Positions 42,691 through 55,119 of a stretch of 64,000 bases of DNA are shown in pieces. Source of the DNA: Atrina japonica. Taxonomy: Eukaryota; Mollusca; Bivalvia; Pterioida; Pinnidae. Location of the stretch: the NCBI GenBank assembly GCA_030159075.1, contig BROG01000245.1, positions 834,501 to 898,500 of the forward strand, given 5' to 3'. The notes under the pieces are model-generated. The model was given only the letters and a program-made list of their open reading frames with translations, ran no database searches and was not told the DNA's origin. Numbering within the stretch: position 1 is the stretch's first letter; each line of letters starts with the position of its first letter. A program made the translations under genes and the position numbers.

Positions 42691-43254
42691 TAGCGAATTT
42701 CACTAGTATTTTCATATTGCCTGAAAATGTGCGTACGCGAAATAAGGTATTCGCGAATATATAAAAGATTGCATTATGAGGTAAGGTATATTGGTTTTAA
42801 TAAGTGACGTTGGAGAAAACGCAGTGCATTTCTATTATGTATATCAACAGAGAAAAATGGAAAACAATGCATATTACATATTTTATTACCAAATCGTAAA
42901 GAGTGTCAATATAAGGTTGGAGGTCAAATATTTTACATCTAACAAATTTAAATGGACATCAGCTGTGTTTTAACAAATTTTTTGTTTTCCTTCTTTGTTA
43001 CTTAGATTGGTATACAATAACAAGAAAGAAATATATACAGACTCAGGAATTCTTAAATTTGTAAAGACAGCTAATGTGCCTTTAATACATAATACTTTAA
43101 GTCTTGTTTAAAATGCTGTAAATGTAATAGATAAAAATGGAGCAAAACTTATAATTACCATGTACCAAGTAATATTGAAACATATTCTTGATTTTTTTTT
43201 TCAAACGATTAGAGTATCATTTAGTTCTACGTTTGATTGCTTTCCTTTTATATA
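42691..43254. other. Non-coding AT-rich spacer
   Basis: No supported gene. Confidence 0.5.
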
Positions 43255-43605
43255 TTTAGGATTTCCAGGATAAAGATACAAATCTGGTAAAAATGGACAA
43301 ACACGGACCTCTGGAAACCAAGAGGTGGGATCAGGTGCCATGGAGAAGTTAGCATCCCCTGTCAATCGGCCACACCCGCAGTGAGTCCAAAGTCAAGTCC
43401 GAATGAAATACGTGAGGAACGGATCCTCGTCACAATTGGTATAGACGTCTAAACAACCGCCAACGAAAAGGCAACTCAACATTATACTCAGTGAAACAGA
43501 GTAATCGCAAACAAGACTATTATACCGACCATAAAATTGACAACGGAACGTTGACATCAAACTCAGTTTCGATACCCCTGAACTTAAGTCATATAACATT
43601 TATAA
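43255..43605 (-). pseudogene. RT retroelement 3' tail, truncated copy
   Basis: Carries the tail shared by all copies: GACAAACACGGACCTCTGGA, GGTGGGATCAGGTGCCATGG, GTCAAGTCC. The last coding stretch (KLSLMSTFRCQFYGRYNSLV, CDYSVSLSIMLSCLF) matches the end of the reverse-transcriptase frame at 48.0-49.5 kb. The upstream part is missing. Confidence 0.75.
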
Positions 43606-43784
43606 TTACGGTTTTGACAGACTAAGAAGTGCAGTACAAAAGTGATTTACTTATTTCCAACAGATTGCTAGTTTTACACACATCAGAAACACATCTCTAC
43701 ACACCATTTCTTAGAGATTATTGAACAAAAAAACCAATGGTTTTCTACACACAGCTATCACAAGTATATCACTTGTAAAATACA

Positions 43785-43945
43785 CTGAAATCTAACCTAA
43801 AAACCACCTCGGTTAGGTGACCATCCCACATTTTAGTCTCGTGATAGATATCGTATAGATACAGAATCTCGCTTAAATGACCACTCTCTAATTATAACAC
43901 TGTAAGTCAGTCAGTTAGGTGATTAATAGCGAGGTTTCACTGTTC
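43785..43945. repeat. Dispersed repeat related to 12,612-12,805
   Basis: AACCACCTCGGTTAGGTGAC, TTTTAGTCTCGTGATAGAT and CGAGGTTTCACTGTTCT match the head of the 12.6-kb repeat in order. Confidence 0.65.
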
Positions 43946-44603
43946 TTACATATCAATAACAAAATCGATTTTTTCATAAGGCGCTCTTCCACTGGAAGTT
44001 TTATCATTTTATGTATTTTCATAATTTTATAATTTTTGTAATTTTTAAATAAAATATTCTATAAAGTTGACAAAATCAATAAATGGTATTAGAAAACAGT
44101 TAAAACAGTCTTTGAGTTTGTCATACTTATTATAAACATATTAACAATGTTTTACAAGAAAGATAAAAAAGAAATGCCCAAGATAATTATTTCTGAAAAC
44201 AAGACTATATCAGTTGAGCTCGAATACATGTAGAGTTTCAAAACAGAACGTGGCAAGGGCAAAAACATAAAGCCATGCATAAATGGCGAATTGAGTTACT
44301 ACTAGGTATATTTATTTGATTTAATGCAATAACATTCAATTCCTTTACACTTTAATACCAATTTTGATCTAACAATCAGTGAAAAAGAAGCTTTATGAAA
44401 ATATTTTTACAACTGGATCTAAAACCCATACAAAAAGAGAAATAACAATATAATACCGGTATGTCACATTTCTAAAACATGCCTGTGATGTGATTTATTT
44501 TTACAACGCATTTTCAATGCATATTGTTTCAACCATAAGAATTAAAGTATGTCTTTTTTAACTTGTGCAGTGTGGGACAGATAACATTATTTACTCGGAA
44601 CAG

Positions 44604-44764
44604 CTACCCAGTTTTATCCCGTATCATCATCACCGTCTTCTGCATGGTTTTACCGTTCCAGTTTATTCCGCTACTATATGCTCCATTCAGGTTAGGGGTG
44701 TTGTCATTCCACCAACCGATAGCGAAAGAGAAAGACTTGGAACTTTGGGAGCTGAGTACATCAC
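44604..44764 (-). other. Exon 6: end of fibrinogen-related domain and stop
   Basis: Acceptor CTTGTAG precedes GTGATGTACTC. It encodes AIGWWNDNTPNLNGAYSSGI and MMIRDKTG, then TAG. The usual HNGMxFSTxDxDND segment is not encoded here or in the 308-bp intron before it. Confidence 0.85.
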
Positions 44765-47700
44765 CTACAAGTAGAAAGATCAATCTAAAATCATATTATC
44801 CATAACAAAAAGCACAAAAATGAAAAAATAAGAAAACAAAACAAACCGAATAAACACAATCCAAAACAAAATAATAAAGAAGTACTACATGAATAGCGGT
44901 TATTGAATGGATTACTGGTGAATCCTCTTGCCATTATTATTATATTGTTGATTATGGTAGGAGTGGATTATCTAGGAATCCCTCTATCACTTCTTCGCAT
45001 ATATAAAACATTTTTAGCAGGACTCTACCTTTTATATACAGGAAATTGAACCCAAATGTGTACAACGTTTACCTGCCGTTCCAGAGTATTCTGATACTGT
45101 CAACACATAGTTATCCCCTGGACCGACCATAAATGTGCCATATTTTGCGTACAACAATGCGTCACTGCTGTCCATCATATCAATACGCAGTTCATAGGTC
45201 CCATTCTTCGTCACGTGATTCAAGTTGTCATTCCCTGAATAAAAGAAAACGATACCATTGTGATTACGACTGTGGTTACATATTATGATGCTGTGGTCAT
45301 TCTCTAACATAAAATCACAGATACCAAATTATCAAAATAAGAGTATACCTGAGAATTTTCGCTCCCGTCTTATAATCGCTATTTTCATCCTCATATCAGG
45401 AGGCAAATTTAAAGTGGAAGCGAAAAGTGAAATAATTGAAGCACGAACATAACATACATGTCACCCATGTCACTGTAGTGATTCAGGTTCAATTTATGTT
45501 TTATGTCCTAAAAGAGCAACAATAACCGGAGCGAAAAGATTCTACTTATACAGTAATCGTGCGGAGTTCCAGAGACAATATACTAGACACGAACCTCTGA
45601 AAATCCAGAGTTGGGATGAAGTGACATGGAGGAGTAAAAATCCCGTGTTGACAGGTTACACCCGCATCGAGTCCACAATTACAATCAAAGGGATAAAGTG
45701 AAGAATTACATTTTATTCCTGTCATTCTTGTAATTTTGGCAAAATTTTTGATATCGTTGTGATAACAGTTATCAGTAATTAGTTTATCCCTGCATATAAA
45801 ATGTTCGTACGATGACCAATCTGGTATATTCAATCATCTGTACGATATAACCACCATATGCTGGTGACAAAGGGATTTCACTTCTTTAATGTGGAAAGCT
45901 GACGATAGGAAAACAGAAATCGCGACTTTACCGTATCTGTGTTTATGATAAGTAAAATATCCAAGAAGAAAGCTTGATTCAGTGGTGTCTTTAATTATAG
46001 TTCAATGAGATATTGCATTCACATCCGGACGACAAATGTCATTATAAATTCAAAAGTCGACTTATCTAAATGATAAATTAAAAGCCACCGCTAGCTTTTT
46101 CTTCTGTTGATTCAAAAGCTTCTCTACGCAGTAATTAGTCACATAACCATTCTGACTGTTAACGCGTGATGATAAGGTCAATGTCATTAGGTTGGTTTTT
46201 ATGCGAGAATTATTAACCTAAATACTTCCGTATTTTGCCAATGTAAGTTAAAAAACGAAATTATAAATTAACTCTTGAAAGTATAGAAAGGATGTATTGA
46301 AGTGTTGATTTAAATAAATATAAACGGTAATACGACAAAAATAAGTTCCAAAAAATGAATTTCACAATATATTCTTAGTAATTCTGCATTTGTTTGAGTT
46401 TCTCCTCTTAATTTTGTAGACATCCAAAATAAATGAAAGATGGCATGTTAACATCTGGGAGTTTGGGCCTAATTTTGATAAATATTTTCGTTTGTTGACA
46501 TCCATAAATTACTGAAATATTTATGGATTTATTACAGTTTTTTTATGTTTTAAGCCACAGATCCATTCATTATCTTTGTAATAAACAGAAAAATGACGTT
46601 AATCTCATGAAGATTAACGTATTTCTCCTGAAAAAAAAATAGATTGGAAATAAATGGAATTTCTACCAAATGAGTACCAATTTCGTCAGGATTCTTTTAC
46701 TTTCAATTGGATAAAATAAAATTTATCTAGGAAGTATTGAAAAACCATGAATTCACGAAGAATATATAGTAAATATAAAATTTATTTAACTTATTTATGC
46801 CACACTTCTATTTTGTCAATTTGGTATTGATACTCACCCTGTTAATTCAAAATTTACAACATGAAATATTATATCAGGTCATACATTTTAAATGCAAAAA
46901 GAAATAACATCATTTAAGCATGCATATACCTATCCAAAAATTTCTCTGGGGATCGCCAAAACCAGTCTTGAACTCTGCTTGTGTTCTCGAAAATGAAACT
47001 GTGTTATCAATCCTGCGCTGAATCACCTGCAAAAATATCAAGATTGTGAAAACATTAAATATGCAATAAACACACCATGCCCCGGCTTGATTTCCCACCC
47101 AGACGCCCTAATCACTCGGCCGAGTTATTTCTGTATTTGTGCTTTATGTATGATTTAGTTATGCAGATAGCATCCTATTTGATCCAAGGTCCGAAGTAAT
47201 TGCTTAATGTTGTAGAAATATTTGTGTTTTATATATATAGTCGGATAAACTGAAATCGAAGGGGAATTAGTTTGACTTTGAAATAACAGGGTTTTTAAAA
47301 TAACCGGCTTATAATGGTAATGTATTGTCATTATTATTATTATTATTATTATTAAAAAAAATAATAATAATAATACCAAAGTTATAGTTTTACAAATGAT
47401 GTCAAACCAAATGCTCAAGACGATCGTTTCTGTCAAAAAGACATCATAAGTTGAAACACAATTGAATCAGATAATAGATAATTATATATTTCCGAAATTA
47501 ATAAAGGTATCAAACAAGGTCAAATTATAGTCCTAAATCCGTCTAAGCGTACCCAGCGTAAAATGAATATATTAGCTTTTTCAGAAGTTTAGCATTTGAA
47601 TGATGGGATCAGAGCGAAATATTACTTTAGTATAAAATACCTGGTACCGATAAAGAATCAATATTTCGCAAAGATAGCACCATTTAAATTCGAAGTTCTT

Positions 47701-50700
47701 CAAAAGCTAAGATAGTCATCTTTTTACAGTAGTTACTCTTAGACGGACTTTGTTATGCATTTAGATTTATTATTTTACCTTGTATGAGAACACTTTTTCA
47801 TTAATCAAAATACTATAATTTTAAACTGGAGCTCAACTGATGATGTCTAATTGACAAAAACGATCGTCTTGAGCATTATAACTTTGGTATTATGTTTATA
47901 ATGTTTCAGATAAAAAGGGATTTCAATGTCACAGGGCGCGATATAAGCGCCTGTAAAATTTATTTTTATCTTTATATATATTTCAAGTCTTTCAATTATA
48001 CCGTTTTAATGTCATTCGTTTTCAAAGGACGAGAACCTTCAAAATCACGTGTCCGTATTACGCTCATTTGATATACCTACAACGGATACCGATTTCGAGC
48101 TACCACATTTATATTGGATACCTAAACTTCATAAAACCCTATATAAGCAAAGATACATAGCAGGATCCAGGAAATGTTCTACCAAACCTTTATCTTTACT
48201 CCTTACCAAGATATTGACAGCTGTTAAGGAGAAACTTCAACAATACTATACAGTTGCTTATTCCAGAAGCGGTGTAAATCAGATGTGGATACTTAAAAAT
48301 TCTTAACAGATTTTAGAAAATTTGAAGGCACACAATTTTTCTCGAATTCACAGTATCAAAACTTATGACTTCTCTACTCTTTACACAACTATTCCACATT
48401 AAAAAATAAAAGAAAGACTTTTCAGCATCATAGACAACTGTTTTTTCACTAAAGGTGGTATTCGAAAATTTAAATATCTAGTGATTGCCTATCAGGATAC
48501 TTATTTCGTCAAACACCACTCTGATTCTACACATAAATACACTGAAGTTGATATAAAAAACATGCTGGAGTTTCTAATAGACAATATCTTTGTAATGTTC
48601 GGAGACGTGGCCTTTCAACAAACACTCGGCATTCCTATGGGAACCAATTGTGCTCCTTTATTGGCCAACCTGTTCCTTTATTCATACGAAGCACACTTCA
48701 TTCAGAAACTGCTGAATCAAAAGACGAAAACGTTAGCGGTGTTCTTTAATTTGACATTTAGATTTATCGACGACGTTTTGTCAATTAATAATGACAATTT
48801 TCATACATATGTCAATGCGATATATCCCAGCGAACTAGAAATTTAAGATACAACAGAATCAATCACACACGCTTCATACTTAGACATTTTACTGAATATA
48901 AACACAGACGAGAAATTAGCAACTAAGCTATACGACAAACGCGACGATTTCGGCTTTCCCATCGTAAATTTTCCATATTTAAGTAGTAATATCTCTCAGT
49001 CACCCGCATATGTAGTTTATATTTCAGAAATGATCCGATATGCCAGGGCGTGTACAACATATGAAGATTTCATATACAGAGGTTAACTACTCACTGACAA
49101 ATTATTGACACAGGGATATCGAAAACCGCGTTTAATGTCATCGTTCCGCAAATTTTACGGTCGGTATAATTGGCTTGTTTGCGACTACTCTGTTTCACTA
49201 AGCGAAATGTTGAGTTGCCTTTTCTTTGGCAGTTGTTGAGACGTCTGTACCAATTGTGACGAGTATACACTCCTCACGTGTTTCATTAGACTTGACTGTG
49301 GACTCACGGCGGGTGTGACCAGTCGACAGGGGATGCTTACTCCTCTATGGCACCTGACCCCACCTCTTGGTTTCCAGAGGTCCGTGCTTGTACATTTTTA
49401 CCGGATTTGTATCTATGTCCTGGACATTCTATTGATTTATACTTTGGTATCTGAAATTTTTTAGTTTTTTATTTTTGCGCGTCACTTTTCCTATTAAATT
49501 GAAATTTGCTAGAATCATATAAAATATTGTATTTTCACCGATTTACATCAACATGGATAGGAAAAATCGCGCTTTTATCGTTGATCTTACCATCCATCCA
49601 CCGTTGTCTTTTACCATTTCACAATATACTAAAGTAACACTTGGTGTAATGGATAGCGGATATACAGCACTGATGAAGTCATTGCCGGATCGCAGAACAG
49701 TTTGACAAGTTTCTGAAGCTGAAAAGAATAATGAAAAAGAAATAATTTTACAACGAATACAAATTACTGACTTCAATATTAAAAATCAATATAATCCCGC
49801 CATAGTGTTATTAAAAAAAATTGTCACAATATACTCCTTCATTAAGAGTTATTTCCGTTGACTCCATACTAGTATATAGTGTATACCTTTATATTTTCGC
49901 CCCTGCTTATTTTCGCTTTTTTACGTCAGAATACATATCAACCTTCTCTTAAATTCGCTTTCAATCACCATAGTTTCATGGATGAAGTGTATGCCATGCT
50001 TCAATTAATTAAAGCGAAAATTTCGTTGCCTTTTTAAATTTGACTTCTCATCTAAATTCGAAAACGACGAAAACTAAACGGCAGCGAAGTATACACTATA
50101 TATACAGTATATATATATACATACATACATACATACATACATACATACATACATACATACATACATACATACATAACATACATACATACATATACATACA
50201 TACATACATACATACATACATACATACATACATACATACATACATACATACATACATACATAGATACATACAAAACATACAAAATACATACAAAATGCAT
50301 ACATACATACATACATACATACATACATACATACATACATACATACATACATACAAACATAGATACATACAAAATACATACAAAATACATACAAAATGCA
50401 TACATACATATAGCAAAACACGTCGTCTTATGATAGTAATTGTATTTACCTATTTTGCATTTAAAATTTGGTTCGGACCATTTTCCAGTCGCGAGACAAG
50501 TTATGGTGTTGTCTGTTCCAACGACATGATACATCGTATCACACTGGTAGGTGTACTGGCTTTGATATACAGTAGATGTGGCATTGGGTGTCACGGTATT
50601 CTGAATAGTTGGTAAATCACCACAGTCTGAAATGAATAAAGCCAGATATTGACGCCATATCTTATATGTCTTCAATGCATACCATTTATTTACTTAATTT

Positions 50701-51981
50701 ACTTAACCATTCTCTCGATTGATAAGTATAATGAGAATTCAAGAGAAAAAGAAAGTGCATTCTAAAACAATTTTCGTATAGATCTATTTACATATTTCAT
50801 ATTACTTAAAATAACGTGTTTCAATGTTCCAATTTTAAAATGGGTATTTTGTTGGCGGTTTTTGCTACTGTTGTATAGTCAGTGGTGAAGGAAAAAAGAC
50901 CACCCACAATCCGCATCTCCATGATATATCGGATATAAGAGTAAAGTATTTGTCCTTGTCGCTAAATTACAAACCTCCTTAAGTTATCAGCCTTGGACTG
51001 AGTGAGGCTGGGACCTGCGTCCTCTGGAGGTGATGGACGTTATGACTCCTACAACCACCACTTATACTACTGCTACTACAGTGATGGTCTAGTGGCACGT
51101 TCGACTCGCATGCGGAAGGTCCTGGGTTCGATTCCAGAACCAGGTCTTTCCAAAGACTTTGTAGTGACTTCTTTCACCAAGCACTCGTCATTCAGAGTGA
51201 AAGTCAAAAGACTTTCGGGTGAGACTTAAAACAATAAAGATCGAGGTCTCGTGTCACGAGAGGCATGGCATGTAAAGGAACCTTCACTGCATTGGAATCA
51301 GTCCAAAATACGAACCAACTCTGTAGCACTTTATCTAAAGCTGGTTACATCTCCATATACGTGAAAACGTCTAGGCGGGACTTAATAGAACAATCAAACA
51401 AACTACAGTAATAGAACAATTAAAGAAACTACAGTAAAAGAACAATTAAACAAACTACAATAATAGAACAATGAAACAAACTACAGTAATAGAACAATCA
51501 AACAAAGTACAGTAATAGAACAATCAAACAAACTACAGTAATAGAACAATCAAACAAACTACAATAATAGAACAATCAAACAAACTACAGTAATAGAACA
51601 ATCAAACAAACTACAGTAATAGAACAATCAAACAAACTACAGTAATAGAACAATCAAACAAACTACAGTAATAGAACAATCAAACAAACTACAGTAATAG
51701 AACAATCAAACAAACTACAGTAATAGAACAATCAAACAAAGTACAGTAATAGAACAATCAAACAAACTACAGTAATAGAACAATTAAACAAACTACAGTA
51801 ATAGAACAATCAAACAAAGTACAGTAATAGAACAATCAAACAAACTACAGTAATAGAACAATCAAACAAACTACAATAATAGAACAATCAAACAAACTAC
51901 AGTAATAGAACAATCAAACAAACTACAGTAATAGAACAATCAAACAAACTACAATTATCGATGATAATGATGATGATGGTG

Positions 51982-52029
<48 letters not shown>

Positions 52030-52808
52030 TGACCGTGGCCTTGATATGGTTAATGATGCGTTTTATCCTGTTTGCGTTATTTAATCATATTAGTTCGCAC
52101 AATTGCAGTATGGTTAGCGAAATCGTGTTAACAATAAATGAATGATAAAAACTGCAACGCAATATTGCAAATTGTTTTTAGCATTGCCTTATCTCATTTA
52201 GAATTTCACAAAATCATTTCGCATAGATTTGTTTATATTTCTGGCAATTTAGTTGACTAATTTCAAGATTACACAATTTGAAATCCAACTAAGAACAAAC
52301 TATGTCACTGATCAAAAAGAAAATGAATAATGAAAATGCATTTTAATATTTAAAGTATACTAAGATACGTTAATAAAAGTAGTTGACGTCTCACTGCGAT
52401 CAATAAAGCAAAAAAACACAAAAAACAACACAAAAAAAAACCACCAAAACAAACAAAAAACAACCTTAAGAACTAGTTTACGTATATATTGTAATAAATG
52501 AATACAGAATCGAAGAGTAAATTAAAACTGCAAGTAGAAATATCGATCGTTTCGGTCAATACGTCTTCATCAGTTGAACTCGAATATAATATAAATGTAT
52601 ACACAACAGATTAGAAAAGAATGAGAAAGCCAAACTAAATTACCGGTAGGAAGACATTCAAATTGATGAGATGTCCACTGTGCTCCTCTACATTCTAGTA
52701 TGGGGTTGCCATATCCAACATATCCGATATCACAGAAGTATTTCACCTTTGTTGTATGAGCTCTGAATGTTGCATTAGCGATTTCTGGAATGCTGCTATC
52801 ATCACAAA
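44604..52808 (-). CDS. Sushi-sushi-fibrinogen-related protein gene (six exons seen, 5' end not found)
   Basis: Exons on the minus strand are 52,808-52,644, 50,626-50,450, 49,718-49,591, 47,026-46,930, 45,234-45,073 and 44,764-44,604. Every intron has GT and AG ends, and the phases join exactly (890 nt with a leading partial codon, open to a TAG). The product has two complement-control (sushi) domains and then a fibrinogen-related domain (CQTVLRSGND..VYCEMV.DNGGWM; VIQRRID; FWIGNDNLNHVTKNGTYELR; YAKYGTFMVG; YSGTAG; NLNGAY). Such secreted molecules act as pattern-recognition lectins in mollusc immunity. The fibrinogen domain is about 35 residues short. The calcium-binding loop and the last disulfide cysteines are missing. 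Signal-peptide exons must lie beyond 52.8 kb. Confidence 0.88.
45073..45234 (-). other. Exon 5: fibrinogen-related domain core
   Basis: 162 bp between TTATTCAG and GTAAACG. Encodes GNDNLNHVTKNGTYELRIDM and YAKYGTFMVGPGDNYVLTVS. Confidence 0.88.
45556..45836 (-). pseudogene. RT retroelement 3' tail, degenerate copy inside intron
   Basis: GACACGAACCTCTGAAAATC, GTTGGGATGAAGTGACATGG and GGTTACACCCGCATCGAGTC are a weak but colinear match to the tail family. Confidence 0.55.
46930..47026 (-). other. Exon 4: VIQRRID exon
   Basis: 97 bp between TTTTTGCAG and GTATATGC. Encodes VIQRRIDNTVSF and GFGDPQRNFWIG. Confidence 0.88.
47327..47375. repeat. (ATT)n/(AAT)n microsatellite
   Basis: ATT run continuing, after an A-run, into AAT triplets, giving a local hairpin-capable sequence. 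Confidence 0.85.
47620..47905 (+). repeat. Dispersed repeat family D, single partial copy
   Basis: AAGCTAAGATAGTCATC, TTTTTACAGTAGTTACTCTT and CTTGAGCATTATAACTTTGG match 27,670-27,905. Confidence 0.75.
48000..49470 (+). pseudogene. Reverse-transcriptase retroelement (Penelope-like or related), degraded
   Basis: Broken frames give LPHLYWIPKLHKTLYKQRYI (48,100-48,160), YSRSGVNQMWILKNS, FSTLYTTIPH (RT core A, with the usual Asp in nearby KTYDFST) and YLVIAYQDTYFV. LGIPMGTNCAPLLANLFLYS (48,627-48,690) and FRFIDDVLSINND (motif with DD, 48,757-48,795) follow, then YLDILLNINTDEKLATKLYD and the conserved tail. Stops at about 48,303, 48,401, 48,844 and 49,084 inactivate it. I recognise a widespread animal RT family with the IPKLHK motif. 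Placement in the Penelope-like group is likely but not certain. It sits in an intron of the sushi/fibrinogen gene, antisense to it, and is the only plus-strand copy in the window. Confidence 0.8.
49591..49718 (-). other. Exon 3: start of fibrinogen-related domain
   Basis: 128 bp between TCTTTTCAG and GTAAGATC. Encodes ASETCQTVLRSGNDFISAVY and VYCEMVKDNGGWM. Confidence 0.88.
50117..50410. repeat. (CATA)n microsatellite
   Basis: About 290 bp of CATACATA, interrupted by CATAGATACATACAAAA variants in two similar blocks. The long Tyr/Met/Cys/Val frames here are artefacts of the repeat. Confidence 0.97.
50450..50626 (-). other. Exon 2: sushi domain 2
   Basis: 177 bp, phase 1-1, between TTATTTCAG and GTAAATAC. 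Four sushi cysteines (DCGDL, YQC, ITC, FKC) and the Trp in KWSEP. Confidence 0.9.
51078..51386 (+). repeat. tRNA-derived SINE
   Basis: The head has box A TGGTCTAGTGG (51,085-51,095) and box B GGTTCGATTCC (51,125-51,135). An unrelated body follows (AGGCATGGCATGTAAAGGAA, CAACTCTGTAGCACTTTATC). The tail AATAGAACAATCAAACAAAC merges into the next array. Confidence 0.75.
51387..51957. repeat. Minisatellite, 26-bp unit
   Basis: About 22 units of AATAGAACAATCAAACAAAC plus TACAGT. The first unit is the tail of the SINE immediately before. Confidence 0.95.
51980..52025. repeat. (ATT)n microsatellite
   Basis: ATT run after a short GATGATG tract. Confidence 0.95.
52644..52808 (-). other. Exon 1 seen: sushi domain 1
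   Basis: 165 bp, phase 1-1, between TTATTTCAG and GTAATTTAG. Four cysteines (VCDD, YFC, LEC, FEC), with the domain Trp in GAQWTSHQFEC. It must be preceded by at least one more exon. Confidence 0.9.
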
Positions 52809-52893
52809 CTGAAATAAGTACCAAATTAACTTCCAGTAACCGTGATCAAATATTTATCACGTGTGAAACGAAATTGTAAATATTGAAATGATA

Positions 52894-52896
<3 letters not shown>

Positions 52897-52944
<48 letters not shown>
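52897..52944. repeat. (GAT)n microsatellite
   Basis: About 16 GAT triplets. Confidence 0.95.
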
Positions 52945-52945
<1 letters not shown>

Positions 52946-53224
52946 GGCAGTACAGCTATAATATTACCTTTATATTCATGGTTCATGTTATTGGTCTGCG
53001 TTCTGTCGTTTAAAATGTTATTTGTTACTCGTTCCAGATTTGCTTCGGTTTGTTATTTTAATTTATATAATACATTATGCCAAAGTTTAAACATTTGAGC
53101 TTGCATCTAAGTCTTTCTTAATGTAACCACCTTAACTTTACGACTATCTTCGCTTTTGACGATCTAAGCAGTTAAAACGACGGTGTAATATATCCGAAAT
53201 ATTACTTTAGTATATAAAAAGTCT

Positions 53225-53665
53225 CAGATACCAAAGTATAAATCAATAGAATGTCCAGGACATAGATACAAATCCGGTAAAATGGACAAACACGGACCTC
53301 TGGAAACCAAGAGGTGGGATCCGGTGCCATGGAGGAGTAAGCATCCCTTGTCGACCGGTCACACCCGCCGTGAGTCCACAGTCAAGTCCACTGAAATACG
53401 TGGAGGGTGAATCCTAGTCACAGTTGGTATAGACGTCTCAACAACCGCCAACGAAAAGGCATCTCAACATTTCACTTAGTGAAACAGAGTAATCGCAAAC
53501 AAGACTATCATACCGACCGTAAAATTTGCGGAACGTTGACATTAAACGCGGTTTTCGATATCCCTGTGTCAATAATTTGTCAGTGAGTAGTTTACCTCTA
53601 TATATGAAATTGTGAAATATAAACTCCTTATGCGGGTGACTGAGAGATATTACTACTTAAATGGG
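53225..53665 (-). pseudogene. RT retroelement 3' tail, truncated copy
   Basis: Carries AATAGAATGTCCAGGACATA, GACAAACACGGACCTCTGGA and GTGAAACAGAGTAATCGCAA. It stops inside the part encoding the VNFPYLSSNISQSP-like segment. Confidence 0.8.
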
Positions 53666-54174
53666 ATAAATAAGTATAGTAAGTATAGAATAATCAGGTG
53701 CTATAGAAATACCAGTTAATAGGTGTTTCATACCACACATGGAAATGTATCAGATATACGATTAGGACCAGTGTATAAAAGTGGAGGTGAAAACCCTGTT
53801 ACAACGTACCCAGGAAAGACAATCTGTCTTTTGTAAGTAAACTTCTCTACAAAATTAACTTTGGTTCAAGCTGGTTCAATCATAACTATAATTTATTTCT
53901 TTTTCTTTTAACACAAAACACCCGATGTATTTTGTTGAAATGTTTCAATACACACTCCCTCCCAAGAATACAGTCAAACCTGTCTATAAAGGCAAGGGAA
54001 CCATTATAGATACATTATGGCCTTTATCAAAACGTTTATTCATTACAAACAAGTTAACACAGGTTATGCTTAGATGACTTTAATAGGCAGGTGCCTTTAC
54101 AAAAATCTATCATTTTAATGCAAGTTTGGTGGTACTTTTTACCAGGGAATATAAAACTCACAGATTACAAACTA
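53666..54174. other. Non-coding intergenic or intronic sequence
   Basis: No exon of the sushi/fibrinogen gene was recognised. Confidence 0.45.
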
Positions 54175-54300
54175 GATATATGTACAGGAAACATATACAA
54201 ATCTGGTCAATATAGGACAAACATGGACATCTGGAAATTTAGAGGTGGATCAGGTGTCATGGTAGAGTAAATATCTCCTTTTGATCGGTCCGTAAAATTT
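54175..54300 (-). pseudogene. RT retroelement tail, very degenerate
   Basis: GGACAAACATGGACATCTGG, AGAGGTGGATCAGGTGTCAT and TTTTGATCGGTCCG match the tail family at low identity. Confidence 0.5.
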
Positions 54301-55119
54301 AGGGACGTTGTCATCAATAAAGTGAAATTGACGCCAATGTTAGATCAATTAAATGTTCCTGAACTTGTCAGAGCTAAACAGTATGTCGCAATACCATATC
54401 CATGATTGAAACAGATAAAACATCAAAACTTAAATTAACACTTATATTTTATTTATGTAAGCAAACGTACCGTGTTTGAATACTTAACATAAATCATTTA
54501 CGATACTGTAGCAGGGAAATGATTATTTAAAATGATGTGTTCGTCAAGCGTTTTTGAAATTACACATATTGATTTCTATTATCGTATTTACTTAGTTCAA
54601 AAGATGATCCCAGCACCTATACAGTTACACAGTCACGTACAATAGAATTTTTTGTGTGGCATGTCGTTATGGTGATAGTGCACTGAGTAAATTCTAGATT
54701 ACTCGATCACCATTCATGAGTCGAAGTCCCGATGTTTCGAACTTTTTAGACGGTCCCTTGAACTTCGACTCATCGAAGTTCTACTGTATTAAGACATGAT
54801 TAATAAAAGATCCCATTAATTCCCTTCAATGATATACACAAAACTGTACAGGCAATCAATACCGTTAATGGTATTTCCTGTCCGTTAGATATTCAATTAA
54901 CCTGAATTATTTCCTATTCTAACTGATTATTAAAACAATTTGTGAAGTAAAAGGTAAATATCAAACTGACGTTACAATTCGCGCTTAAAGTCAACATTTT
55001 GCTAATTTCATATATTAAGACAATACTTGCCAATACAATGCGTATTACCTGGGATGTCTATAAATTTGCTCGATATATAAAAAAACAGGTACCAACGTAT
55101 TAATCGTCAGTAGCTCCAG
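54301..55119. other. Non-coding sequence
   Basis: AT-rich; around 54,715-54,785 an inverted TCGAAGT/ACTTCGA-rich stretch could form weak hairpins. No gene. Confidence 0.45.

Noticed and set aside
42322..42764. Frames with NCIVENCIVEN or FLQCNFL repeats
   Set aside because: Generated by the 15-bp repeat and the adjacent ATT run; the same appears at 24.5-24.7 kb.
50040..50675. Long open frames on both strands rich in Tyr/Met/Cys/Val or His/Thr/Ile
   Set aside because: They are translations of the CATA microsatellite. Only the 50,450-50,626 minus part is a real (sushi) exon.
51081..51147. Functional tRNA gene
   Set aside because: A- and B-boxes are present but the cloverleaf is imperfect and a SINE body and tail follow.
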